A DNA stretch of 64,000 bases. Origin: Paragonimus westermani. Lineage: Eukaryota; Platyhelminthes; Trematoda; Plagiorchiida; Troglotrematidae. The translations under genes were made by a program, and so were the position numbers. Under the pieces are notes generated by a model, which saw only the letters and a program-made list of their open reading frames with translations, was not told the DNA's origin and did not search any database. Positions 1-47,690 of this stretch are shown piece by piece. Positions within the stretch are counted from its first letter, which is position 1. Every line of letters starts with the position of its first letter. The DNA is taken from contig QNGE01000889.1 of the NCBI GenBank assembly GCA_008508345.1, forward strand, positions 1-64,000, written 5' to 3'.

Positions 1-59
1 CAATACATCAGTGGTTCACACTAATGCTTAACAGCCACACAACCATGAAAAAAAAGCAA

Positions 60-99
<40 letters not shown>

Positions 100-155
100 T
101 TGCTTTTTCTTCATGGTTGTGTGGCAGTTAAGCATTAGTGTGAACCACTGATGTA
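1..155. repeat. AT-centred hairpin made of two opposed repeat ends
   Basis: Bases 1-66 and 94-155 are near-perfect inverted copies (about three differences), joined by an (AT)n tract. Each arm is the end of a dispersed repeat, also found at 3001-3062. It includes GTTCACACTAATGCTTAA. A (GATGAT)n tract follows at 164-186. Confidence 0.85.
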
Positions 156-299
156 CTGCTGTCTATGATGATGATGATGATGATGGGCGAAGACACGTAT
201 GCATCGACCAAACGATTTTGATGTTGCCACTGATGTGAAGCAGTTATGCTCTAGCTCCAAACCTGGCTGGCTTATATTCGGTGGAAATGTTAACAACCA

Positions 300-1532
300 A
301 CCCTTAGAACTCTGAGGACGGTCTCCAAAATGAATATTGCACGGATTGTCGTCTACTGAACATTCGACGTTTCGACAACGCGCATACTCTTGTTTGCAGA
401 CGACAGCGCACTATCTGCACAGTAACTGGCCACAGCTTTCGCAACCGCCAACTTTTCAGCATTCTCCGGGAGGAGCTGCTATGTATGCACCTGGAATCGG
501 CATCAGTGGTTGACTGTACAGATTTCTGCTACTTGGGTAGCAATCTGTTGAAGAATCCGTCCGTGAATCATAAGTTACAGGCTCCCGTGATAAAGCCTAG
601 CGTTGCTTTCGAAAAAGTCTTGAAAGAAGTGTCTGAAAGAAACGTAGCCGGAAAATTGAAATAAATCTGATTGCTTACTGTTAAGTGGTACCCTCCATGC
701 TGCAGTACGATAGTGGAACTTCGACACTGTACTGCCGGTATGTAGGATATCTGAGTCGCTTTCATCTGCAATGTCTTAGACGTATTTTGGACATTTAGTG
801 GTCCCATTTGGTTCCAAACGCTGAGTTAGTTCGGCGAGCAGACAAGTACGGAATTGAAGCCATGCTCATGTACAACCAGCTTAGATGGCTGGGAAGTCTG
901 TATAACTACCGACGAACAGATTCCAAGGCAGCTTCTGTACGTGCATCTGAAAGTAAACAAGAGGAACTTTGGTAGCCAGAGTCTGCGATGCCAGGATTTT
1001 ATCCAAGCAAGACCTTCGCGTTGTAATATCCATTTTAGATCTTGGAAGAGCTTAACCTTCTGTCGGATAGTTTGAGGGAGCAAGCTCCGAAAGAGGGTCC
1101 GAAGAGGTATTGAGCAACGGTAGTGCGAACATGAATCAAAGTGCGCGGTAGGCAGTGTCCACAAGTGTCACAAGTCGTGGTGATGACTATAGGGCGTTGT
1201 TATGAGTGTGGAAGAAATGCGCTGGCCTTCTCGAGTACTTAGGTCAACAACGTATTCATAGTGTTCTGTCAGCGACGAGACAAGCACATTAGACGGAAGA
1301 AAATTATGTATGCCTGATCTATTTTCTAGTTTGTATTGACCAATGACCGTTGTTTGTAAAATCGCCCTCACGTCCAGACAACTGGGCCATCGTGACATTA
1401 TACTGACTTCATTCAGGGTTTTTTCTGCGGTGTAATGAATGTGTTGTGTCTGCCGGTTCAACTTTGAATTTTTGTCTCTCCCACATCCTATCTAGAACTT
1501 ACTACGTACTCCCATAGTGAGCTGCTTCTTGC
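300..1532 (+). mobile_element. RTE-clade LINE relic (RT C-terminal region with decayed C2H2 finger)
   Basis: Scattered frames match the better preserved element at 48808-49731. DFCYLGSNL lies at about 517-549. QIPRQLLYVHLKVNKRN and RPSRCNIHFRSWKSL lie at 919-1056. A decayed finger stretch KKCAGLLEYLGQQRIHS lies near 1212-1262. Many stops show age. It continues as 3' UTR sequence to about 1810, which is also present (reverse) at 13727-14003. Confidence 0.75.
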
Positions 1533-1810
1533 CTCATACTTTCAACGTGTTTCTTCGAAACATTCATTGTACCAAGGGAGACTTATTTTTGCTTCCACGA
1601 GATGAAGGTTTAACTGTCATACTAGTCTACCGTCTGAGTAACCCGCACCGGCCAAGTAGATCACAAGAGTCTCCATCCACACGCCTCAAGGTCTCATTCC
1701 TTCGGGTTCATACGGGATACGTGTGAGCGGAATTGTAACTGGAGCAGCGCAAACCAGTTGTGATAGGTGTTTTGCGGAGGCACCCATTGATTTTCGTCAA
1801 TGTGACAAAA
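1400..1810 (+). mobile_element. RTE 3' UTR of the preceding relic
   Basis: The stretch with TCATTCCTTCGGGTTCATAC and GGAGCAGCGCAAACCAGTTG is related to the RTE 3' end at 48225-48480 and to the derivatives at 17320-19055. It continues directly from the coding relic at 300-1260. From 1533 onward it is inside the inverted repeat. Confidence 0.7.
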
Positions 1811-2789
1811 CCAGAGCCCGCCATCCGTGCAGCAGTAAGTGGGGAGCTTGTATTCGCAAGGTCGTTAGCTTTCTCTTCTTTCCAGGGCATAGTTTTCTAT
1901 TCTCTGTCAATAAATCTTCCACAATTTCCACTCATTTATCTGCTATTTCATGGATAATTGTCAAGACCAACGACAGCCCAAGCCAAGGTACTCACGAGTA
2001 TTGTTCAAGGCCGAGGACGATCTTGAAAATGATGACAGGAAGCCAAATGGAAGAACATGCATGCAGAAATTGAAGAGTGAGTAAAAGATCGCACGGACGT
2101 TTCCACAATACAGGGTGATGGTGATCCAGTACGTGCGTCAGCTGCTACCTGCTAGGCCGAAAGGAATTAGTTGGCTCTTCTGAATCACCTCTAAGATGTG
2201 AGCTATAGCTTCATTCAAAAACGTATAGTCAACAATGTCCTTTGATAGTGACCGCACATTTCGAAGTAACACTGTCCTGAATGACCGTGTACGGATGCTT
2301 CAACTAACTTCCAACAAAAAACCGTCAGGACGAATTCCCACCAATCGAGCTGTTTCATTTTGCTCCGCGAAATAAGACAACGGCAGTACGGTGTTCCGTC
2401 GGCAAATATGGTAACCTACGGTGTGTTAACGTAAAAATTAGTAAACCGGAGGGATAATGTTCAACAAACAGTATGCAGGCGACCGATAATGACAAGGCAG
2501 AGCACATAGGCAAGTTTAGCGGAACGACAGAGAAATGGATGCTAACCGACTGACCATTTCTTCCGTTCCCTGGTGTACAATCACTATATTCGATCTGTGT
2601 TAAGTGAGCGTTCAAAATTGTATGTATACACCTCATCTGACATGCTTTCTCACAACCCCAGTGTTTTTTTCAACATAAGAAAAAATGGTTTCCAAACTCA
2701 TAGTTGCCTATCGCACCTAGGCTATTAGGAAGGTTTGCATGATGTAATCCGTCCGATTGTTTGTCCGCGCGCCATGTGACTGCGTGGCG

Positions 2790-3075
2790 TGAACCCGAAA
2801 CACGCGCACTTTTGGCGTGGGACAGTGAAAGCCGTAGGGAAGCTGTCTTACTGATGACGCCTTACTCTCACTCGCAGCTCGGTTGTTTGCAAGGTGTTGG
2901 CAACTTGATGCTGAACGTTTGAATATGGACGTAGTTAGTTAGTCATTTTCAGTAGTTAGGTCCCTTCCCGTCGCCTTCTTTTTCCTTCTCTCTCTATATA
3001 GGGTTTGCTTTTTCTTCATGGTTGTGTGGCATTTAAGCATTAGTGTGAACCATTGATGTATTGCTGATGATGATG
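2790..3075 (+). repeat. Dispersed repeat D1, full-looking copy
   Basis: It runs from GACAGTGAAAGCCGTAGGG through CTCACTCGCAGCTCGGTTG, CAGTAGTTAGGTCCCTTCCC and GGGTTTGCTTTTTCTTCATG to GAACCATTGATGTATTGC, ending in TGATGATGA. Related copies lie at 14988-15245, 27425-28010 and 38985-39065. A TGA-type tail suggests mobilisation by an RTE-like LINE. No coding sequence is seen. Confidence 0.7.
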
Positions 3076-3581
3076 AACTTGTGGCTAACTCGCTCATCGA
3101 CGGCCGTTCTCTAAACTCCCTAGCTAACTAGCGTGTGCGTGACGTTCCTGGCGTTACGAGAGACCACTTTTACATCCCGTCCAATAAATATTGGGTCTCC
3201 ATTCTCAATGGCCCTTCTGTATTTCACGTCTGGTGAACTTGTACCTGTGGAAAACGACTTGGTGTGCGTGCATTAAACATACATTGCGCTCTATTAAAGT
3301 CTGATGTGAAGAGAGCAACGTGTGAAGTAGTACTTTACTTTTGATCAAGGCAAATGGCAATTCCGACCTGACGTACTGAACGCTCAATAAGCCCCAATGT
3401 TGTGGTGTGATTTAAGGCTAAATACCAGTATAGTGGTGCCGCAATTGTAGAGAACAGAACGCAACACAATTAAGTCCTAGACTGAAGTACACGGAAAATC
3501 TCTATGATAACTTGAGATGTGGGAGTAAGGTATACAACTAAAACATTCCAACTTCAAAAACCGTAACCGCAATGAATGTAC

Positions 3582-4078
3582 CTTTGTTGTGCAGAGTGAC
3601 TGAGCGCTTTGCCGGCGGCCGACATAATCTTCCCCGCTTGAGTCTTGTCTTCTAAACTATAACGCTTGAGAAAGCGGCCCATTTCATTTTCTGACTGCGA
3701 TAAATCTATGGAGAAATGAGGCAATGAGGTCTAATGCATTACAGCAAACAGTTTCTTGATAACGAGCAATCAAGTTGGACAAATCCCGGCATGTTTTTTG
3801 AATAGACTTCAAAAGCTGGCCAGTACGTTTAATACAGAGAATGCACACTACCTCTAATTTTGAGTCTAAATCTGCATCGGATGCAACAATATTTTCATCC
3901 TGCTTGCGACCGAACTTTGCAATCAAAGCCTGTTTGGTAGTCCAAAATCCTTTCGTCAATTTGTGGGTTTTTGAATCGTCTGTTCTTGGTATATATCTAT
4001 CATAAGTTGAGCCGTAAAATCCACTGTGATTGAAACTAATCAAATATACTCAATATAACACCTACTCAGCCATACCAT
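3582..4078 (-). pseudogene. Inverted exact copy of ICA1 exons 1-4 (probably an assembly duplicate)
   Basis: These bases are the reverse complement of 11458-11954 (position x maps to 15536-x). Exons 1-4 recur at 4062-4078, 3852-4023, 3743-3815 and 3582-3705, with all micro-introns and no difference seen. No exon 5 follows in this orientation, so it cannot make a full protein. Because the whole 4.8-kb block is identical and bounded by Ns, it is more likely the same locus assembled twice than a gene duplicate. Confidence 0.85.
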
Positions 4079-4132
4079 CCACCGAGGACAACGACTGTAC
4101 CGCTACAACCAAACTCCCTCACTTTTTGTGTA

Positions 4133-6328
4133 TCAAATTTCAAATTTCAAATCCAGGACTTCGTGAAGGCCAGTGCCTGTTGACGTCCTGATGCTTGACT
4201 GGTGTGATCCGGAGATTGATCAGACTGCGTTTTCTGTTGATGTGTTCAGTAGTGGTCTAAGGGTAGGGACAGAAGAAAAGGAGTATCAAAACATAGTAGG
4301 AAAAAGGTGGTTCCAATATTTGTCCAGCTCTCTTTTTAAATATATCTACGCTCTCAGCCTCAGCGATCTTTGCAGGCAGCTTGTTCCACGAGTTGACCAC
4401 CCTTTTAGTGAAGAAGTTATATCGGACAGTTAATCGTGATCTCGTTTTCTTGTTTGTGAATCTATGGCCCCTTAAATCTCTGTTCTGACACATCTCGAAC
4501 AAACCTGCCATGGGGCTTGTTCCAGCGTGGTGGGTAATTTTGTACATTTCAATAAGGTCTCCTCTTACCCGCCTACATTCGAGCGAAAATAAGTTCAACG
4601 AAGTTAGTCGGTCTTGGTAGTTTAGACCCTTCATACCCCCTACCATACGTGTGGCGAACTTTTGTACTTTTTCGAGGGTGGTTATATCCCTTTTGAGATA
4701 TGGTGCCCAAGCTTGGACACAATATTCCAAGTGGGGGCGAACTATAGCCGGGTACAGTGGAATGAGCACCGCTGGACAGGGGTTAGCGATCGCCGATTTA
4801 AGTCGATATAACGCCCGCCGCGCTTTTGTCGCGGATGCGGTACACTGTGTAGATGGAGTAAACGCACTAGTGAATTGGATGCCCAAGTCTTTTGTTTGCT
4901 GCTTATTTGTTAGTTCAACTGCCTGTCCATATGCATCCCTTAAATACCTGGGGGTTGACTAGAGAGCTTTGGTGAGGATATGACTCTCAAGAACGTTCAG
5001 CGGTAGATCCCACTTTAATGTCCATTCGAAAATTTTGAGAATGTCCTCTTGGAGAGCGGTCGAGTCCGACGAACTTTCGACCAGCTTTATATCGTCTGCA
5101 TACAGATAAATGGGTAGACTAAGTCGTTGGTCAGGTCGTTTATGTATACGAGGAAAAGCAGAGGGGCGAGGATTGGTCCTTGAGGAACTCCACTTAACGG
5201 AGAACCGTTGTCCGACAGTACCCCTCTTATTCTCACCATATACGACCTTCCAACTGGAAACGCCTGCATCCATCTGCAGATTCTTATAGAGATTCCAGCT
5301 TGTCAGGGTTTCCAGCATAAAAGCCCGTGGTTGACAGAATCAAAGGCTTTCTGAAAGTCCAGATAGTGCACCTCGACCTCTTCTCCTTTATCCAGTTTCC
5401 TCGTGACATCGTCCAAAAACGTCAGCAAATTGGTAAGACAAGATCTCCCCCTTAGGAAACCATGTTGAGGAGCTCTGAAGACTTTCTGTTCACAGAGAAA
5501 CTTACAGATTCTCTCTCATAATATTCGTTCGAAAATTTTGCCGACAACATTCGTCAGGTTTACTGATCAGTAATTTCCAACTTTTGATCTGTTGCCGTCT
5601 TTGAAGATGGGAATTACAATGGCTTCTTTCCAGTATCTCACGACTGTCCCTGTTTCTAATGTGAGGTTGAACAGTTGGGCAAATGGTGACGCCAACAATT
5701 TGGCCAGAGGTTTCAGGGCTGCCGGATGGGTGCGGTCAGGTCCTGCAGATTTTGTGCTGTTTAGTTTGGATATCGCTTGCTCAGCTTCGTGGGACGTAAT
5801 TATCTCATCCACCATGGGCACGCTCACGGCATTAAGCCGGGGCTTCGTTGCCTCGTTGCCTGGGCGATAAACACTGAAACTGTGCCATGAACGCGTCCGC
5901 TATGCCCTTGTCGGTCGATATGATATCCCCGTTATAGGATAGTGTGGTCCCAATCTCCTTTTTTGGAGAGGACCTGGATTGAGCATATCCATAAAACCTC
6001 TTGGGGTTCTGTTTAATATCTCGTGCTAGGTTGAGCTCATAGACCAGACGAGCATTTCTCGCTACCTTGATTGCTTCGTTTCGAACCTTTACGTAGACCA
6101 TGAAGCTTTTAACCCCCCTATGTTGCATGTTTCCAAGCTATATACTTACGTTGAACAGCTCTCTTGACCCAGAGACGAACCCATGACTTTCGACCTCTTC
6201 CTCCGACTCGTTTCTGAGAGACGAGCTTATCTTTAAGAACCCGGATGTTATCGATGTGGATCAACCACAGCCTGTCGACATCCTCTACAGGGGTCGTTGG
6301 GTTCCAGGCCATCTCACCAGCTTCCAAT
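4133..6328 (-). mobile_element. Inverted duplicate of the CR1 3' half
   Basis: This is the reverse complement of 9208-11403. It starts inside the linker between endonuclease and RT at the N (6329) and ends at the ATTTGAA-type tail (4132-4152). Being cut at the contig join, not at a biological boundary, it supports an assembly duplicate. Confidence 0.9.
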
Positions 6329-6329
6329 N
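6329..6329. other. Single N at a contig join
   Basis: The inverted-repeat identity stops exactly here, so this N marks where two overlapping pieces were butted together. Similar single Ns stand at 19573 and 35521. Confidence 0.8.
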
Positions 6330-7149
6330 TGGGGAAACTCTGGGCGCACGAATTCAGGATCTAGCACTACATCTCTACGGCCAGTTCAGTCCTGGTTGTT
6401 TTCAGTTTCTTTGCAACAGTTCCGCTCTACTGCATCTTTATAGTGAAGGTTTGATTTCGCTATCACATCTGTAGAAGAACAGGCCGCTTTTGGAGATTTT
6501 GTAGCTTCATGCTGCTAGGGTAATCTGGAACCTGAAAAACAATCCGCATAAGGAAATTTTGATGACTCTGAACATGTACTCTTTTAAGTGTCGCTGGCTC
6601 AAGCCTAACTCAACAATTGACCTTTTTAACAGTGAAGCTTGCTGGTCATTTACGCTGATGGATTATCAACAAAGGATGTAGGGCGATATTAATGAGTCAC
6701 CCCCTAATAACATTGGTCGAACAAAGGAGACAATTGTCTCGTTTATTTTAGTGTTGATTACAAGGCTCTTTTGCTTAATTACGTTTTTTCTTTCCTCCTT
6801 TTATCCCGTTCAAGTGAGATCTTGTCTGGCGAAACCATATGACTCACTCTTATCCAAGCGGAAGCTACTAATTTGGATCCACTCTTTCTGTTTATCGTAT
6901 CGTGGCATTACTACAGTTCGCTTTTAATGAGCTCGCGGAAGTCTTCTGCTGCTCTTTTTCAGGTCATTATTAGCAATAAAGAACCATGGACTACCTGAAA
7001 ATACAACTTCCCTGGTTTGTCAATCCCGGTGAATCCTCATGTGTCCGGTCTTCTGATCGCGCGATTCGAATTCGAAGATAAGTTGCCCCTCTCTTCCTGC
7101 ACTTTTTCTTTTTCTCCCATATAAATCAGGTATAAATTAAGCATATAAT
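6330..7149 (+). other. Unassigned spacer upstream of the CR1 LINE
   Basis: This is single-copy-looking sequence between the contig join and the LINE. I see no coding motif. Its 5' edge could belong to the LINE 5' UTR, but nothing in it proves that. Confidence 0.4.
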
Positions 7150-7173
7150 TTCATTCCGCTGGTAATATGCCTC

Positions 7174-8039
7174 GTGTCTCTTATCCATGGCTTAACAGGC
7201 AGTGTGAAAGAAAGGTGGTGGTCGGTATCCAATGTGACATATGAGATAGATAGTCACCAGTCATGTGCATGCATAAGCACCGAGCTATATAAACTGCACG
7301 GCAGATACACTGACCTGTGCTGGGTCTGTCTAAAATGCAAAGCCAGAGGAAGAAAGCTGCTTAATCTCGCAGATAGATCGGAATCGGTAATAGGAGATCC
7401 ACACATATGCCCTCCAACACCTGTTTTCCAAGTCATAGCATAACTCAGTCTCGGAACTTAGCTGCTGCAGCAAAAACCAGGGCTGATCGTTACGGAAACT
7501 CAAGGAAAAGTGAGAGCATTCCGACGTCCTTCTGCAAGCAGTTCGTACACCCCACATTGGGAGGTAGCCCTCTTGTGCGTTCAACGCCACTAAGATCAAC
7601 AGCCTTACACCCTAAGAACAACAACTCGGTTCCACCAAAATTCAGAAACGGCAATGAAGTTGCTCAGGGAACAAAAATGCCAACTACCAGCACAGTTACG
7701 AAACTTGAGAAACCAAGGGGACAAATGAAGGAAGGTAGCAGGACGCCCGTAAGTCATCGTGTGCATCACAGTCCCAATAGCCCGACAAACCTTGCTGCGG
7801 TTCTCGCACGGATCGCGCCACACGAAGCCCATCTACGTAATGTCACGGTCTCTCTACATAATCAGATTAACACAGTTAGACAGTTACAAAATTCCTATGA
7901 GGCCACCCTGAAAAGGGACAGGAACATAATTATTCAAGCCCCCGAACTGGTCATACCGAATCCTAAACATAGGTTTTCGGAAAGACAACTAATTCTAAGT
8001 GTTTTGCGAAACGCTGTATTACCCGCAGCGACAAAATGA
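7174..8039 (+). pseudogene. CR1 ORF1 remnant with PHD-like finger
   Basis: The first part (7174-7443) contains SHQSCACISTELYKLHGRY then CWVCLKC. It resembles the second half of the PHD finger found in ORF1 of CR1 elements. The first cysteine pair (CERKVVVGIQC) is in another frame, so there is a frameshift. The second part (7407-8039) is a proline/serine-rich and coiled stretch of 210 codons. ORF1 proteins bind the element's RNA. Confidence 0.65.
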
Positions 8040-8450
8040 CGCAGAGCGCACAGACTCGGTAGGTGGATCACATCTAACACGCAAACGAACAGCCACAGAC
8101 CACTCCTAGTTGAATTTCGAGACCGCAACATTAGGGATCTGGTACTATCCAAAGCTGACATGATAGCTCAGAGGGTGCCAGGCATAAAGGTCAAAGGAGA
8201 CACAGCCACGGAAGGCAAATCTGCCCCATGTGGGGTGATATCAGCTACACCAAGAGTCATAAGTGGGCGAATTAGCTTAAACCTGAGTCAGGAAGCAAAA
8301 CGCAGCGCCAAGAGAACAAGACGACGATGCCACAGCCTTGGAAAGCCAAACACCGAAGAGACGTTTTACAGCGAGCTGGCTCTTATCCTTACATCCAAAA
8401 ACGGATCTATCCCCCGGAGGTTTCCTCCGAGAGATTAGATACGACCAAAT
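8040..8450 (+). pseudogene. CR1 ORF1 C-terminal remnant (RRM-like)
   Basis: After the frame change near 8039 the reading continues through HRPLLVEFRDRNIRDLVLSK and a basic stretch with KRSAKRTRRR. The RPLLVEFR...RD.VL pattern is typical of LINE ORF1 nucleic-acid binding domains. No intact ORF links it with the PHD-like part. Confidence 0.55.
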
Positions 8451-8479
8451 GGCGGAGTAGGCAGATGGCCAGATCGTCA

Positions 8480-9418
8480 GAGCTAAAATGCATGCAGGCG
8501 AATGTATGCAGCCTGCTCAACAAGAGAGAAGATCTGCGAACAGCGATCTATTCCATAGATGTTTGCTTCCTCACAGAAACCCGGCTCAAAGAAGGAACAG
8601 ATCTGGGGGATTGAGCGCGTGGGTTCCAATGGTATCGCAGTGACCGTAGCGAGGCAGTCGGGGGCGGCTGCCTATTGTTGATCAAACGTTCTATAAGGCA
8701 GTCTCCCGTGAACTACAACTGCAATTGCGTGGGTGTTCAGGCCGGTGTTTGCCTACTTCACGTCAAACCTCCGTTGATGGTCTTCGGGGTGTACCGCAGT
8801 CCGGGTGTAACGTTAGAGGAAGACGAAGTATTACTAGAATCATTTCAGTCGGCTTGTCAATCAGGCCATCGCCTGCTCGTTTTGGGAGATTTTAATGCTA
8901 CTAAAATTAACTGGTCATTGGGAAATGTTAACGACAGAGGTTTTGACCTCAAGCTGTTCGACCTAGTCAACAGATTCACACTAACACAGCATGTAGAAAT
9001 AGCTACGAGATCCCGACCCGGACAGATGGCCTCAGTGCTAGACCTGGTCCTAACTCGGCACAGCACGGACGTCACAAACATACGGCCTGCAGCACCACTG
9101 GGAAAGAGTGATCAAGTGACGATGTATTTTTCGTTTCAGTGTTCCCTGTTTGTGAAGCAGGCACACAAGGTGCAACAGTTTCACCGAATGGACAGCAAGA
9201 AACTAACATTGGAAGCTGGTGAGATGGCCTGGAACCCAACGACCCCTGTAGAGGATGTCGACAGGCTGTGGTTGATCCACATCGATAACATCCGGGTTCT
9301 TAAAGATAAGCTCGTCTCTCAGAAACGAGTCGGAGGAAGAGGTCGAAAGTCATGGGTTCGTCTCTGGGTCAAGAGAGCTGTTCAACGTAAGTATATAGCT
9401 TGGAAACATGCAACATAG
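8480..9418 (+). pseudogene. CR1 ORF2 endonuclease remnant
   Basis: The reading LKCMQANVCSLLNKREDL, then FLTETRLKEG, then FGVYRSPG, LGDFNATKINW and VLDLVLTR fits an APE-type LINE endonuclease. The expected SDH catalytic motif reads SDQ at 9107-9115. A stop near 8612 and a frame change before 8675 split it. The linker to the reverse transcriptase follows and runs to a TAG at 9416-9418. Confidence 0.85.
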
Positions 9419-11279
9419 GGGGGTTAAAAGCTTCATGGTCTACGTAAAGGTTCGAAACGAAGCAATCAAGGTAGCGAGAAATGCTCGTCTGGTCTATGAG
9501 CTCAACCTAGCACGAGATATTAAACAGAACCCCAAGAGGTTTTATGGATATGCTCAATCCAGGTCCTCTCCAAAAAAGGAGATTGGGACCACACTATCCT
9601 ATAACGGGGATATCATATCGACCGACAAGGGCATAGCGGACGCGTTCATGGCACAGTTTCAGTGTTTATCGCCCAGGCAACGAGGCAACGAAGCCCCGGC
9701 TTAATGCCGTGAGCGTGCCCATGGTGGATGAGATAATTACGTCCCACGAAGCTGAGCAAGCGATATCCAAACTAAACAGCACAAAATCTGCAGGACCTGA
9801 CCGCACCCATCCGGCAGCCCTGAAACCTCTGGCCAAATTGTTGGCGTCACCATTTGCCCAACTGTTCAACCTCACATTAGAAACAGGGACAGTCGTGAGA
9901 TACTGGAAAGAAGCCATTGTAATTCCCATCTTCAAAGACGGCAACAGATCAAAAGTTGGAAATTACTGATCAGTAAACCTGACGAATGTTGTCGGCAAAA
10001 TTTTCGAACGAATATTATGAGAGAGAATCTGTAAGTTTCTCTGTGAACAGAAAGTCTTCAGAGCTCCTCAACATGGTTTCCTAAGGGGGAGATCTTGTCT
10101 TACCAATTTGCTGACGTTTTTGGACGATGTCACGAGGAAACTGGATAAAGGAGAAGAGGTCGAGGTGCACTATCTGGACTTTCAGAAAGCCTTTGATTCT
10201 GTCAACCACGGGCTTTTATGCTGGAAACCCTGACAAGCTGGAATCTCTATAAGAATCTGCAGATGGATGCAGGCGTTTCCAGTTGGAAGGTCGTATATGG
10301 TGAGAATAAGAGGGGTACTGTCGGACAACGGTTCTCCGTTAAGTGGAGTTCCTCAAGGACCAATCCTCGCCCCTCTGCTTTTCCTCGTATACATAAACGA
10401 CCTGACCAACGACTTAGTCTACCCATTTATCTGTATGCAGACGATATAAAGCTGGTCGAAAGTTCGTCGGACTCGACCGCTCTCCAAGAGGACATTCTCA
10501 AAATTTTCGAATGGACATTAAAGTGGGATCTACCGCTGAACGTTCTTGAGAGTCATATCCTCACCAAAGCTCTCTAGTCAACCCCCAGGTATTTAAGGGA
10601 TGCATATGGACAGGCAGTTGAACTAACAAATAAGCAGCAAACAAAAGACTTGGGCATCCAATTCACTAGTGCGTTTACTCCATCTACACAGTGTACCGCA
10701 TCCGCGACAAAAGCGCGGCGGGCGTTATATCGACTTAAATCGGCGATCGCTAACCCCTGTCCAGCGGTGCTCATTCCACTGTACCCGGCTATAGTTCGCC
10801 CCCACTTGGAATATTGTGTCCAAGCTTGGGCACCATATCTCAAAAGGGATATAACCACCCTCGAAAAAGTACAAAAGTTCGCCACACGTATGGTAGGGGG
10901 TATGAAGGGTCTAAACTACCAAGACCGACTAACTTCGTTGAACTTATTTTCGCTCGAATGTAGGCGGGTAAGAGGAGACCTTATTGAAATGTACAAAATT
11001 ACCCACCACGCTGGAACAAGCCCCATGGCAGGTTTGTTCGAGATGTGTCAGAACAGAGATTTAAGGGGCCATAGATTCACAAACAAGAAAACGAGATCAC
11101 GATTAACTGTCCGATATAACTTCTTCACTAAAAGGGTGGTCAACTCGTGGAACAAGCTGCCTGCAAAGATCGCTGAGGCTGAGAGCGTAGATATATTTAA
11201 AAAGAGAGCTGGACAAATATTGGAACCACCTTTTTCCTACTATGTTTTGATACTCCTTTTCTTCTGTCCCTACCCTTAG
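9408..11279 (+). pseudogene. CR1 ORF2 reverse transcriptase remnant
   Basis: The RT is spread over at least four frames: 9408-9704 (linker), 9709-9969 (fingers, SAGPD and FKDGN), about 10000-10577 (palm, FQKAFDSVNHG, GVPQGPILAPLL, YADD) and 10650-11279 (CR1 C-terminal region). The catalytic YADD survives, but nonsense codons and shifts make it dead. The same defects occur in the inverted copy. Confidence 0.9.
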
Positions 11280-11457
11280 ACCACTACTGAACACATCAAC
11301 AGAAAACGCAGTCTGATCAATCTCCGGATCACACCAGTCAAGCATCAGGACGTCAACAGGCACTGGCCTTCACGAAGTCCTGGATTTGAAATTTGAAATT
11401 TGATACACAAAAAGTGAGGGAGTTTGGTTGTAGCGGTACAGTCGTTGTCCTCGGTGG

Positions 11458-46947
<35,490 letters not shown>

Positions 46948-47690
46948 TTATTGAAATGCGCACTCGCACCTATTGCAACTCTTCCTCATCCGCCTCCCCA
47001 TCACTGCCACCATGACCGTCGTTTCGTTTTTCATTATTTGTTGTTTCTTTATTCAACTTTGGTTATTGGCTTTCTACTTTACGCAAGCATCTTGGTCTGT
47101 GATTTCCATTTAGTAAAGATTGTTCTTTGTGTGTTCAGCGGACTCGTCTGTGTCCAACAGCAACAACAACTCGTTTCATAATGCCTCTTGATGCTCACTC
47201 TCAAACCTACACCTCACAGTCGGTCTCGTCCTTGTTTGGATTCATCAGATAAAGATAATGTGAATGGAAGATGGCAATCGGCGATTGTTTGTATTACATC
47301 CTTAGGGAGCGCAAATTAGTGATCCGATGCGTCCATCCCCACTGATGAAGGCGAGCAGTATCTCAACTCATTGTTTCGTTTACCATCACGCATTTCTTAT
47401 TTATGTTTAGGACTTTGCAGTTGCCTTTGTTCCCATCAAAATCGAACTGTTCACAAAACTGGTCACGTTAGCTCGTTTCTTCACTGATGCAATTTCAGGG
47501 TCGATCGACCAGTGTAGCCTACCGGATTAATATAGGGGCTCAGTTAATCAGAGCATTGTATCAACTTGGATGTTCGTCATTTGCCGCTTCGTCCCCTGTG
47601 CCGTTAGTACACCGCAGCTGTGCAGTGGAGACATCGTCCGTTCGTGACTGTAACACGGACAGCGGCAGGACAATAAGCATTGGAATATGA
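46948..47690 (+). other. ICA1 3' flank
   Basis: This should contain the ICA1 3' UTR. No clear AATAAA is seen. A short CAACAGCAACAACAAC tract lies at about 47155-47170. Confidence 0.4.

Larger units (their letters stand above)
1533..6328. repeat. Left arm of a 4,796-base perfect inverted repeat
   Basis: Every position x compared here equals the complement of 15536-x in 9208-14003, including ORF ends, CR1 nonsense mutations, the ICA1 micro-introns and simple repeats. The inner end is the single N at 6329. The outer end is where the other copy runs into the N gap. Confidence 0.97.
7150..11404 (+). mobile_element. CR1-clade LINE retrotransposon, decayed but near full length
   Basis: This is a non-LTR element. 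ORF1 (about 7170-8450) has a PHD-like cysteine pattern and an RRM-like end with RPLLVEFRDRNIRDLVL. ORF2 has an APE-type endonuclease (LGDFN at 8881-8895) and a reverse transcriptase (IFKDGNRSKVGNY, LDFQKAFDSVNHG, GVPQGPILAPLLF, YADD at 10434-10445). Its C-terminal part reads RPHLEYCVQAWAPYLKRDI and LFSLECRRVRGDLIEMYKI, which is characteristic of the CR1 clade. The 3' end at 11384-11404 is a short ATTTGAA-type repeat. Stops and frameshifts break both ORFs, for example TGA after GNY at 9967-9969. It is probably inactive. Confidence 0.9.

Noticed and set aside
3684..4043. A separate - strand gene for an ICA69-like protein
   Set aside because: It is the exact inverted copy of 11493-11852, with no downstream exons and an assembly boundary. 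It is treated as a duplicate.
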